Positions 1 through 6,989 are shown, counted from the first letter of the stretch. The stretch: DNA of 11,627 nucleotides from JADJLQ01 sp034439915 (GCA_034439915.1 JAWXBI010000018.1:1-11627), one strand, 5' to 3'. Numbers and translations: made by a program. Notes: generated by a model from the sequence alone, not told the origin.

Positions 1-21
1 CCCCTAACCCCTAACCCCTAA
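1..21. repeat. Three tandem CCCCTAA heptamers at the window edge
   Basis: Three perfect tandem copies of CCCCTAA occupy the first 21 bases, followed by the looser AATTCCTAATTCCCC. The array may continue beyond the left edge. In a bacterial context this is an intergenic short-sequence repeat rather than a telomere. It lies about 70 bp upstream of the first gene of the redox operon. No function can be assigned. Confidence 0.75.
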
Positions 22-37
22 ATTCCTAATTCCCCCT

Positions 38-57
38 GTGATACTTCCGTGATACTT
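38..57. repeat. Direct repeat GTGATACTT x2 upstream of the first gene
   Basis: GTGATACTT occurs at 38-46 and again at 49-57, an 11-bp period that is close to one helical turn. It lies 36 bp before the ATG at 93. Same-face spacing directly upstream of an operon is what an activator or repressor binding site would look like, but it could also be simple sequence drift. A weak match to the Bacteroidota -7 element (TAnnTTTG) is CAGTTTTG at 64-71. I see no convincing -33 partner. Confidence 0.35.
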
Positions 58-92
58 GTTCCGCAGTTTTGTGCTAACAAAAACAAAAAAAT

Positions 93-560
93 ATGAAACA
101 ATTATCATTCCTGGCTATGCCGGTCCGCTTCACGCTATTCTTAGCTATCTTACTTGTCATTTCCTGTACAAAAGATGCAGAAACCATAACCGTTGACACC
201 TCAGTGCCTCAAGGCACATTTTCAACTCTTAAGCAAGGGAATATAGTAGAACAAAACAGTACCGGCTCTAAAGGATTAATACAGCTTGGACAAGATTCTA
301 AAGGGATCCTATTTGTAAAATTTGGCAGTGATTTTACTACCGTTCTCGCTACCGGGACAGTCACGGTTTACCTAAGCACGAGCAATACTTTTAAGGCCGA
401 TCCGGGCAAAGGCAATCCTGATCTAAAGTTGGTGGGGTTTGTAAGTAAAAATGGAGAAATGTTTATGAAATTAAATAGCCCAGTCGAATCAAAGTTCACA
501 CATCTTATATTATGGTGTGGCTCTGCAAACATTCCTTTTGGCAATGCAGAACTAAAATAA
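93..560 (+). CDS. DM13-domain lipoprotein (first copy)
   Basis: This 155-residue protein has a lipoprotein signal: a hydrophobic stretch at residues 13-23 ends in LVISC, making Cys25 the predicted lipidated residue. The mature part is a single DM13 domain (about 40-155). It is recognised by the central FTTVLATGTVTVYLS strand pair and the C-terminal LILWCGSANIPFGNAELK signature. The near-invariant DM13 cysteine is Cys142, just after Trp141. DM13 was proposed from comparative genomics to act in redox or electron transfer, with this cysteine acting as a free thiol or as a ligand to a prosthetic group; that is a family-level prediction, not proven chemistry. It is the first gene of the apparent operon, and a diverged paralogue lies two genes downstream. 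The start is the only ATG placed correctly for a signal peptide. No good Shine-Dalgarno is seen, which is usual for Bacteroidota. Confidence 0.88.
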   Translation: MKQLSFLAMPVRFTLFLAILLVISCTKDAETITVDTSVPQGTFSTLKQGNIVEQNSTGSKGLIQLGQDSKGILFVKFGSDFTTVLATGTVTVYLSTSNTFKADPGKGNPDLKLVGFVSKNGEMFMKLNSPVESKFTHLILWCGSANIPFGNAELK

Positions 561-636
561 ATATTTATCTTAGAAAGTGAACGGTGGATAATACGATTCA
601 TTTCGACCTTCCAGTCTCGGTATTAAATCTAATTTC

Positions 637-1494
637 ATGAAAATAATTTCAAGCCTACTGTTTTGCTTTTTAAGTTGTCTCCAATTATTACTATGTCAAA
701 GTGGTTGGACCAAGGGAAAAGGAGAGCATTTTGCAAAACTGGATTTTTCAAGACTTTCTACCACTGAGTATTATTCACCGAATGGGGCCAAACTCAAGAC
801 GAACAGATTTATTCAAAATTCCCTTAATTTCTATGGAGAATATGGCTTTAGAGACCGGCTAAGTATTATTGTAAGCGGTCCGCTTTGGAGACAAAATGCC
901 TTCGAAACTACAGAGCGAGTAAATGGTATAGGTGATTTTAGGTTTGATCTCAAATACCGGTTGACAAAGAATACAAAATGGCCCATAGCACTTAGCATTG
1001 CGCCTGAAATCCCCACTGGAAGGGCCAATGCATTTGCCCAAAGTAAAACCGCAGCACAGGAAAGGATTAACCTGCCTACCGGCGATGGAGAATTTAATAT
1101 ATGGACCACGTTGGCAGCTTCCAAATCTTTAGGCATAGGATATGTTTCATTGTTTGGGGCTTACAATTTTCGCACAAAATATAAAGGCCTCCCATTTGAA
1201 GATTTGTATCAGATAGGCGGCGAAATCGGATTTAATCCCATCAAACCTTTATTTATAAATGGTAAAATACGAAGTCAATGGGCTACGGGGGAAAGTAAAT
1301 ATCCGGAACTTGGTTTTGTACGTGGAGATGGTACTACCTATACCTTAATGAGTGCGGAGGCATTTTATCGTTTCACCAAAAGATGGGGAATATCAGCTAC
1401 CTATCTTACGGGCAATGATCTGCTGGCCTCATTTCGTAACATATATATTTCCAGTTTTTTTTCCGTAGGAATAATACATGAATTTAAAAAATAA
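637..1494 (+). CDS. Outer-membrane beta-barrel protein (MetA/phenol-degradation transporter-like)
   Basis: This 285-residue protein has a signal peptide, with a hydrophobic core at about residues 4-20 and likely cleavage near Cys20-Gln21. The rest is built of alternating amphipathic strands rich in Tyr, Phe and Gly with no transmembrane helix, as in small outer-membrane barrels. Residues 24-45 (GWTKGKGEHFAKLDF and onward), the APEIPTGRA segment and the closing strand ending HEFKK resemble the 'MetA-pathway of phenol degradation' family of putative outer-membrane channels. That family name does not imply phenol metabolism here. The gene sits between two DM13 lipoprotein genes (76 bp after the first, 24 bp before the second), so the barrel may form a complex with one or both at the outer membrane. 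The barrel class is fairly sure; the transported substrate, if any, is unknown. Confidence 0.78.
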   Translation: MKIISSLLFCFLSCLQLLLCQSGWTKGKGEHFAKLDFSRLSTTEYYSPNGAKLKTNRFIQNSLNFYGEYGFRDRLSIIVSGPLWRQNAFETTERVNGIGDFRFDLKYRLTKNTKWPIALSIAPEIPTGRANAFAQSKTAAQERINLPTGDGEFNIWTTLAASKSLGIGYVSLFGAYNFRTKYKGLPFEDLYQIGGEIGFNPIKPLFINGKIRSQWATGESKYPELGFVRGDGTTYTLMSAEAFYRFTKRWGISATYLTGNDLLASFRNIYISSFFSVGIIHEFKK

Positions 1495-1518
1495 TCTTTT
1501 ATACTAATTGATTAACAA

Positions 1519-1971
1519 ATGAAGAACATGAAACAAATTGGCTTTTTCTTATATATTCTTTTATTTGCCCATTGTGCCAAAGAGCAAAATACCACGCTTG
1601 ATGATGATATGGGATCAATACCTACTCCGACTTCTTCGTATAGCGTCCTGAAATCAGGAAAATTTAATGGTGCCAGCGGGTACCCCGCGAATGGTACAGC
1701 GCAGCTGGTGAAGGATTCAACCAACATGTACAGTATAGTGCTCGAACAAGATTTTAGTACTACCTATGCTACCGGATCGGTCACGATGTATTTGTCCAAA
1801 ACCCCTATCCCCACTTTCGAAGAAGCCACTACCTTTATAAAATTAGCGGTGATAAATAAAAATGGATTTCATCGTTTTGCGCTCGCCTCGCGGCCTGCTG
1901 ACCAGTTAGTTAACGTGGTCGTCTGGTGTCAGCCTGCTGGTGTAAAATTTGGTCACGCCGAAATAAAATAG
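1519..1971 (+). CDS. DM13-domain lipoprotein (second copy)
   Basis: This 150-residue protein is a paralogue of the first DM13 lipoprotein. Its leader ends in LLFAHC, so Cys19 is the likely lipidation site, although His at the -1 position is atypical of a canonical lipobox. The DM13 domain covers about residues 42-150. FSTTYATGSVTMYLS matches FTTVLATGTVTVYLS of the first copy, and VVVWCQPAGVKFGHAEIK matches its C-terminal signature. The conserved cysteine is Cys137. The stop codon is one base from the start of the DUF547 gene, so the two are almost certainly co-transcribed and perhaps translationally coupled. An in-frame ATG three codons in (1528) is an alternative start. Divergence outside the shared motifs suggests an old duplication with different partners for each copy. 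Confidence 0.87.
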   Translation: MKNMKQIGFFLYILLFAHCAKEQNTTLDDDMGSIPTPTSSYSVLKSGKFNGASGYPANGTAQLVKDSTNMYSIVLEQDFSTTYATGSVTMYLSKTPIPTFEEATTFIKLAVINKNGFHRFALASRPADQLVNVVVWCQPAGVKFGHAEIK

Positions 1972-1972
1972 A

Positions 1973-2662
1973 ATGAAAATAATCCTGTTCCTGTTGACTT
2001 CCGTTTGTTGGGGTGTACTGACGGCACAAATCGACTACAGTGACTACAACGAGCTATTAAAAAATAATGTTTCAACACAGGGCAAGGTAAATTATAAGGC
2101 GTTGAAGCAAAAAAAAGAAGAACTCAATGCCATAGTAGGTCAATTAAATAAATATTTTTCGGTCCATCTTTCAAAAAATGTAAAATTAGCCTATTGGATC
2201 AATGTGTACAATGCAAACACCTTATTATTGATCACCGATCATTATCCGCTCAAAAGTATTCTGGATCTTGATAATGGAAAAACATGGGATGTAAAAAGAA
2301 TAAAAATCGGAATGAATACCTATTCGCTGAATCAAATAGAAAATGAGATCCTTCGAAAAGAATTTAAAGATGCCCGCATACATTTTGCATTAAACTGTGC
2401 GGCTGCTTCGTGTCCGCCTCTGTTAAACAAAATATACGACCCTGTCGACATCGAGTCGCAATTGGATCAGCAAACCAAATTGTTTTTAAACAGCACGGTC
2501 AAGTCAATTGCTCCCAATCAAATAGAAATATCCAAATTGTTTGAATGGTATGCCGGTGATTTTGGCGACATTATTTTATTTGTAAATAAATATTCTGATT
2601 TAAAATTCTCCGATAAAACCACCTTCATCTATTCTGCGTACAATTGGAAACTTAATGAGTAA
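1973..2662 (+). CDS. Secreted DUF547 protein
   Basis: This 229-residue protein has a short signal peptide (hydrophobic to about residue 16, probable cleavage after Ala18). DUF547 follows: YWINVYNANTLLL at 74-86, the cysteine-bearing HFALNCAAASCPPL at 137-150 (Cys142 and Cys147), and the late WYAGDFG motif at 192-198. These are the hallmark segments of the family, whose biochemical activity I do not know. The conserved Asn, His and Cys residues hint at a catalytic or redox role, but this is inference. The gene begins one base after the second DM13 stop and ends 33 bases before the flavoprotein ATG. Its position makes it a periplasmic or surface partner of the DM13 proteins. Length is normal for a single-domain bacterial DUF547 protein. 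Confidence 0.88.
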   Translation: MKIILFLLTSVCWGVLTAQIDYSDYNELLKNNVSTQGKVNYKALKQKKEELNAIVGQLNKYFSVHLSKNVKLAYWINVYNANTLLLITDHYPLKSILDLDNGKTWDVKRIKIGMNTYSLNQIENEILRKEFKDARIHFALNCAAASCPPLLNKIYDPVDIESQLDQQTKLFLNSTVKSIAPNQIEISKLFEWYAGDFGDIILFVNKYSDLKFSDKTTFIYSAYNWKLNE

Positions 2663-2695
2663 TTCTTGTTTAATTTCCTACATTTAAACAATCTA

Positions 2696-4048
2696 ATGAA
2701 AGTAGTAATTATAGGGAATGGAATAGCCGGATCTAGCGCAGCCCGATACATTCGAAAATACAGCGATCATGAGATCATTATGATCTCCAATGAATCAGAA
2801 TATCCTTTCTCGCGGACAGCGCTTATGTATATATATATGGGTCATCAGCGATTGGATGATACCAAATTGTATGAAGATGAGTTTTGGGATAAAAATAGAA
2901 TCGGGCGATTAAAATCTACCGTACTGGCTATCCATCAGGACTCCAAAACATTGACTTTGTCGGATGGCAAGATCGTATCTTATGATAAATTAATAATTGC
3001 TACGGGGTCCAAATCAAATAAATTTGGCTGGCCGGGTCAGGAATTTAATGGTGTAATAGGATTATACAACTTACAGGATCTCGAATTGATTGAATCTCAT
3101 TCAAAAAATATCAAAAAGGCTGTCATTGTAGGTGGTGGATTGATTGGAATTGAACTGGCGGAAATGCTTCATTCCCGAAATATACAGGTCACATTTCTTT
3201 TGAGAGAATCCAGCTATTGGAATATCATTTTACCGCTGGAAGAAAGTATGATGATCAATAGGGAAGTTCACGATAATGGAATTCACCTGAGATTGAGTGA
3301 AGAATTGAATAAAGTGATCGATGATGGCAGCGGAAATGTAAAAGGAGTGATCACTTCAAAAGGAACCTTTATCGAAGCTCAGTTTGTCGGGCTTACCGTG
3401 GGGGTGAGTCCTAATATAGATTTTATTCAAACGAATCCAATCGAGACATTGAATGGTGTATTGGTCGATGAATATTTAGCAACTTCAGAACCAGATATAT
3501 ACGCCATCGGTGATTGTGCACAATTACGAAATCCGATTCCCGGGCGAAAACCAATAGAAGCATTATGGTATACCGGTCGCATGATGGGGCAGACCGTAGC
3601 TCATACGATATGTAAATCACCCGTAAAATACAATCCTGGTATATGGTTTAATTCGGCAAAATTTTTTAATATCGAATATCAGGTGTACGGTGAGATACAG
3701 GCGAAAAGACTTAATCATATTCATACTTTGTTTTGGATGCATCCAAATCATAAAAAAGCAATTAGAATAAATTTTCATGCATATTATAAAAATGTAACAG
3801 GATTTAATTTGATGGGCATCAGGTACAGACATGAAGTTTGTGAAAAATGGATACAATCCAAAACCAGTATTGAAGAAGTGTTACCAAACCTCAGTCTTGC
3901 AAATTTCGATCCTGAGTTTTTTAATGAATATGAAAGTAAATTAATCGAACAGTATAATCAAGTAAACGGCTCGTCTCTTCGATTAAAATCAAAACGAAGT
4001 CTGGATTTGGTAACACGATTTTTAAATAAAGTAAAACCTGCTAAATAA
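2696..4048 (+). CDS. FAD/NAD(P)-dependent oxidoreductase (pyridine nucleotide-disulfide reductase superfamily)
   Basis: From the ATG at 2696 the protein has 450 residues and starts MKVVIIGNGIAGSSAARYI, placing the FAD-binding GxGxxG (GNGIAG, 7-12) in its standard position at the N-terminus. An in-frame TTG at 2666 would only add a ten-residue tail ahead of the Rossmann strand and is rejected. Other landmarks are IIATGS (100-105), the NAD(P)-binding VGGGLIGIE (145-153) and the second FAD motif IYAIGDC (268-274). A C-terminal domain (about 290-450) contains WYTGRMMG and WFNSAKFF. There is no signal peptide and no redox-active CxxC or CxxxxC pair near the FAD domain, so it resembles nitrite- or ferredoxin/rubredoxin-reductase-type flavoproteins rather than disulfide reductases. 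It is followed one base later by the polyferredoxin gene, its likely electron acceptor in the membrane. Confidence 0.9.
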   Translation: MKVVIIGNGIAGSSAARYIRKYSDHEIIMISNESEYPFSRTALMYIYMGHQRLDDTKLYEDEFWDKNRIGRLKSTVLAIHQDSKTLTLSDGKIVSYDKLIIATGSKSNKFGWPGQEFNGVIGLYNLQDLELIESHSKNIKKAVIVGGGLIGIELAEMLHSRNIQVTFLLRESSYWNIILPLEESMMINREVHDNGIHLRLSEELNKVIDDGSGNVKGVITSKGTFIEAQFVGLTVGVSPNIDFIQTNPIETLNGVLVDEYLATSEPDIYAIGDCAQLRNPIPGRKPIEALWYTGRMMGQTVAHTICKSPVKYNPGIWFNSAKFFNIEYQVYGEIQAKRLNHIHTLFWMHPNHKKAIRINFHAYYKNVTGFNLMGIRYRHEVCEKWIQSKTSIEEVLPNLSLANFDPEFFNEYESKLIEQYNQVNGSSLRLKSKRSLDLVTRFLNKVKPAK

Positions 4049-4049
4049 T

Positions 4050-5414
4050 ATGTCGACACCCATTTCAATGAGCTTGGTTCAGAGAGGACATGATATAAAG
4101 ATTCATCAAAAGATAGCTGTAGGATTCGTTGTCATTGCCCTTATAATTCAATGTATTTATTGGTTTTCACAGGCTAGTCAAAACGCTTCAGCCTGGTTAT
4201 GGATTTCCATTCTACTGGCAAGTATTGGGTCTATAGGTTATACGATTACAACATATAAACAGGAAGTCAAAGGAATAAAAAATAATAATAATTGGTTTTC
4301 TTCTTTGACTAGTCGTGGCGCACTTGCCTGGGGCCTGGCAGTTTTTCTAACTGGATTTTATATAATTCTGTATTGGTATCCAGCCTTATTGGGCCTTTCA
4401 GAAAATGGAATTTCAAACACAGGTTTGATAAAATTATTTGATCCATTAAGTATGACTCTGAAAGGATCTTCTGCCAGTCAATGGTTTGTATATGGAACAT
4501 TGTATACGCTGATCATCCTGTTGATGGGTATTAAGTTTATCTATAAATACCGACACAATCGATATCAAATAATTCGAACACTATCTGTGATGTTTTTCCA
4601 AACTGCTATTGCATTTATTTTACCGGAAATACTTCAATCATTAAATCAACCATATAATGATTTTAAAAATATCTGGCCATTGAATTATTCTTTTTTTCTT
4701 GATTGGCATATAGATGAATTAATTAAAAATGGGTTATTTGGATATTTTATTTTATTCTGGGGTATTATTTCCTTTTTAGTGATTACACCCATACTAACTT
4801 ATTTTTATGGCAAGCGATGGTATTGCTCCTGGGTATGTGGTTGTGGGGGACTGGCAGAAACGGCAGGAGACCCATTCCGGCATTTATCAAATAAATCGCT
4901 AATAGCATGGAAGATAGAACGATGGATGATACATGGAGTATTGGTCTTTGTATCCATTATGACTGTTGCCGCATTGGTGACACGTAGTACAGGTTTTAGT
5001 AACTTATTTTTTTTCAGCAGCTATGACCTGAGCAAGTGGTATGGATTTTTAATAGGTTCTGTATTTTCAGGCGTTATTGGCGTAGGTTTTTATCCCTTGA
5101 TGGGAAGCAGAGTATGGTGTAGATTTGGATGTCCTATGGCTGCCTATCTGGGCCTATGGCAAAAGAAAAAATCCAAATTCCGTATTACCACCAATGGAGG
5201 ACAATGCATTTCCTGTGGCAATTGCAGTACCTATTGTGAAATGGGTATTGATGTAAAAGCGTATGCACAGCAAGGACAGGATATAGTACGATCATCCTGC
5301 GTTGGTTGCGGTATCTGCAGTGCTGTTTGTCCAAGAGGCGTATTGCGTTTGGAAAATGGATCTTTGGATATCGATATACGTGCTGAAGAAAAAAGAACTC
5401 TGCATATAAACTAA
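4050..5414 (+). CDS. Polytopic 4Fe-4S membrane protein (NapH/NosR/CcoG-like polyferredoxin)
   Basis: This 454-residue protein has about seven or eight predicted membrane helices (near 20-40, 46-66, 90-112, 146-166, 176-194, 228-252, 292-312, 332-354). Two membrane-proximal cysteine motifs follow: YCSWVCGCGG (Cys259, Cys263, Cys265) and VWCRFGCP (Cys357, Cys361). The second is the CxxxCP motif seen in NapH, NosR and CcoG proteins, while the first has CGCG in place of CP. The C-terminus carries a two-cluster ferredoxin domain: CISCGNCSTYC (386-396) and CVGCGICSAVCP (417-428). Proteins of this type move electrons between a cytoplasmic donor and membrane or periplasmic acceptors. No FMN-binding domain like that of NosR is present. 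The gene starts one base after the flavoprotein and is the last of the apparent operon. The substrate is unknown; the fold and cofactors are well supported. Confidence 0.9.
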   Translation: MSTPISMSLVQRGHDIKIHQKIAVGFVVIALIIQCIYWFSQASQNASAWLWISILLASIGSIGYTITTYKQEVKGIKNNNNWFSSLTSRGALAWGLAVFLTGFYIILYWYPALLGLSENGISNTGLIKLFDPLSMTLKGSSASQWFVYGTLYTLIILLMGIKFIYKYRHNRYQIIRTLSVMFFQTAIAFILPEILQSLNQPYNDFKNIWPLNYSFFLDWHIDELIKNGLFGYFILFWGIISFLVITPILTYFYGKRWYCSWVCGCGGLAETAGDPFRHLSNKSLIAWKIERWMIHGVLVFVSIMTVAALVTRSTGFSNLFFFSSYDLSKWYGFLIGSVFSGVIGVGFYPLMGSRVWCRFGCPMAAYLGLWQKKKSKFRITTNGGQCISCGNCSTYCEMGIDVKAYAQQGQDIVRSSCVGCGICSAVCPRGVLRLENGSLDIDIRAEEKRTLHIN

Positions 5415-5438
5415 GTAGTGTAAGGTTCGAATATTTAT

Positions 5439-5545
5439 CTCGAAAAATGGCGCATGACAAAATGCACATATCCTATTGAATTGCCCACTATCCTAAAGGG
5501 AGAAAATTAATTAAAGGCATAATCTGTCATGCGCCCTCGAAAAAT
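5439..5545. mobile_element. MITE-like 87-bp element with 10-bp target duplication
   Basis: A perfect 11-bp inverted repeat pair, GGCGCATGACA at 5449-5459 and TGTCATGCGCC at 5525-5535, bounds an 87-bp segment. It is immediately flanked by a direct repeat, CTCGAAAAAT at 5439-5448 and 5536-5545. The match extends by GG to 12 bp, because both the element and the target continue with GG. The inverted repeats also share an offset ATGC further in. This layout is the classic footprint of a non-autonomous transposable element or a heavily deleted insertion sequence. The interior has no coding capacity. The family cannot be named from the termini alone. A long-stem hairpin acting after the operon is an alternative, but it would not explain the flanking direct repeats. 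Confidence 0.75.
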
Positions 5546-5638
5546 GGGATCAGCGTATTTAAAGAATCATTTATTATCTTAGGGCTAACATTGGAAAATG
5601 CCATTCTTTATTTACCCAAATAGTTGACCAGGTAATAA

Positions 5639-5815
5639 ACTCTGATTGGCGCAGAGCAATGTTCAGATGGAGGTCTTAGAAATAAGCTAACTGAGGAAAT
5701 AATAAAAGCCGAAACAGGAAATAGCTATGGCCAAATCTATGATTTAATTATTTTAGGCGACTTGATTTATCTGTCCACACAATTACATGTTATTACTATT
5801 TACAAAAAAGCGTAA
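5639..5815 (+). pseudogene. Start-less ORF tail, probable gene remnant
   Basis: A 58-codon open stretch ends in TAA at 5813-5815 and has no in-frame start codon of good quality. TAA codons sit directly upstream at 5633 and 5636. Its translation looks protein-like rather than random (for example GNSYGQIYDLIILGDLIYL and the ending VITIYKKA). The next degraded gene starts eight bases after its stop, as in an operon. I infer it is the C-terminal remnant of a gene whose 5' part has been lost or scrambled. No family is recognised. Confidence 0.35.
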
Positions 5816-5822
5816 AGTATAA

Positions 5823-6334
5823 ATGAAAACAGCCGTATTTATTTTGATTTTATCATTCGGTCTTGTTACTTCAAATAAGGGCCAGAGGATGGTGAAAGTA
5901 AATTCGATGGGTATCTCCCAAAATTGTTGACTTTATTACTATTCCTGAAAACATAGGAAATGATGCTCTACTTATCGCACAGGAATATTATCATAAGATA
6001 TTTCAATATATTGCGTTTTTAGAAAAGCCGACTAGTGAAGACATTGCTGCTGTAAATCGCTGGGAAATGCCAATTGTAAGGAATTTATTTTAATTGCCGA
6101 ACATGAAATCAGTGATGGTACATTGACACCAAAGGGATATAAGAACAAACAATTCAGTTTTTATGCATACAAAACAATTCCAAATAGTGGAGATTATGAA
6201 AGACATTGGTAAACTCAAAGGGCTGTGATTCTATCGCGACTTTACATTTAACCATAAATCGTACTACTTCATTTAGCACCACAATAACAAGCTGTAATTC
6301 TGTATTCTGGCATGGCACTACCTATTTAAGATGA
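5823..6334 (+). pseudogene. Frameshifted pseudogene of a secreted Cys-containing repeat protein
   Basis: Four consecutive reading-frame segments together read as one broken protein. The first, 5823-5930, begins MKTAVFILILSFGLVTSN, a good signal peptide, and stops at a TGA. The second, in another frame from about 5917 to 6093, contains FITIPENIGNDALLIAQEYY and FLEKPTSEDIAAVNRWE. The third, 6063-6212, contains EFILIAEHEISDGTLTP and ends IPNSGDYERHW. The fourth, 6209-6334, reads VNSKGCDSIATLHLTIN and then TSCNSVFWHGTTY. The last segment matches the GCDSxATLxLTIN and CxSxxWxGxxY repeat found in large secreted or surface proteins of Bacteroidota. A single missing base near 6207 would join segments three and four into SGDYERHLVNSKGCDS. 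At least three frameshifts and no C-terminal sorting domain mean it cannot encode a full product. Clustered assembly indels are an alternative. Confidence 0.65.
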
Positions 6335-6376
6335 TATAAGCGGGGGTGCATTCATTTTTATTATTGAACCAAAACA

Positions 6377-6970
6377 TTACATTTTAGCAGAGTATGCCTT
6401 TTCACAATCATTTTTACACTTGATGGCGTGGTCCAGATGAACCCTCAATTCCGGAAGTTTGGCTGTGGCCCATGATTTGATATCGGTATCCTGGCAGTCG
6501 GTAGAAGCCATTTCAAAAAGCCGGATTGCCCCTTCATGTCCTTCAACCATCATATCTGCATAAGCTATATCAAATTCACTTCCAGAGGTTTTTTTGTTTA
6601 AATTGGTATATGCTTCATTGATATCATTCGTAGCGGTTGTTGGTATGGTAATCACTTTGGTTTTGGCAAGGGCGGTTAGTTCATCCATTGATTTCTGATG
6701 TTGTTCCTGCATCATTTTACCCAATGCCACCACATGGCTCGATGCCCCTTTTTGTTGGGCCAATTTTCCCAAAATGATTTCTTCCAGGTGTATTTCTGCT
6801 GCTTTTACCAGAAACTCAGCATCTTTTTCCTGCGCTTTGTTATCAAATTTTGCTTCATTGCTTTTCAAGGCCTGAGCTTCCGAGTCCGTTTTATTTTTGC
6901 AAGAGCTTATTGTATATAAAACGAGCATCAACAGACTTGCCTGCATAAAGTAAGTGTATAACTTTTTCAT
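6377..6970 (-). CDS. DUF4142 lipoprotein
   Basis: This 197-residue protein has a hydrophobic leader ending TISSC, giving Cys24 as the predicted lipidated residue of the mature protein. The rest is an alpha-helical DUF4142 domain (about 47-185). Recognisable segments are DAEFLVKAAEIHLEEIILGK (50-69), GKMMQEQHQKSMDEL (84-98), ADMMVEGHEGAIRLFE (138-153) and the final LPELRVHLDHAIKC (172-185). Conserved His and Glu residues recur at helix positions (His61, His91, His145, His178, His181), reminiscent of ferritin-like four-helix bundles. Metal binding is inferred only. Extra cysteines at 159, 185 and 189 near the C-terminus are notable for an envelope protein. DUF4142 proteins are common in Bacteroidota and often seem tied to stress, but the function is unknown. 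The gene converges on the decayed zone and the plus-strand operon. Confidence 0.87.
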   Translation of the reverse strand: MKKLYTYFMQASLLMLVLYTISSCKNKTDSEAQALKSNEAKFDNKAQEKDAEFLVKAAEIHLEEIILGKLAQQKGASSHVVALGKMMQEQHQKSMDELTALAKTKVITIPTTATNDINEAYTNLNKKTSGSEFDIAYADMMVEGHEGAIRLFEMASTDCQDTDIKSWATAKLPELRVHLDHAIKCKNDCEKAYSAKM

Positions 6971-6989
6971 TTATTGGTAAATATTATAA

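Noticed and set aside
1..21. CCCCTAA array as a telomere or linear chromosome end
   Set aside because: Only three units, followed by ordinary bacterial coding sequence; an intergenic simple repeat is enough to explain it.
537..573. Bacteroidota promoter (TTTG at 537-540 with TATCTTAG at 566-573) for the barrel gene
   Set aside because: The spacer of 25 bases is too long and the -7 element has a mismatch; read-through from the first DM13 gene is more likely.
831..1136. 101-codon minus-strand ORF
   Set aside because: Shadow of the beta-barrel gene; its translation has no family features and the plus-strand frame is clearly coding.
2666..2695. TTG start giving a ten-residue N-terminal extension of the flavoprotein
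   Set aside because: It places extra residues before the FAD-binding Rossmann strand, whereas the ATG at 2696 starts exactly at MKVVIIGNG as family members do.
2827..2838. Short TA-rich run as a microsatellite
   Set aside because: It lies inside the flavoprotein reading frame and codes normally (MYIYMG).
5449..5535. Rho-independent terminator after the redox operon
   Set aside because: The stem arms are 65 bases apart with no U-tract, and the flanking direct repeats fit a transposon footprint better.
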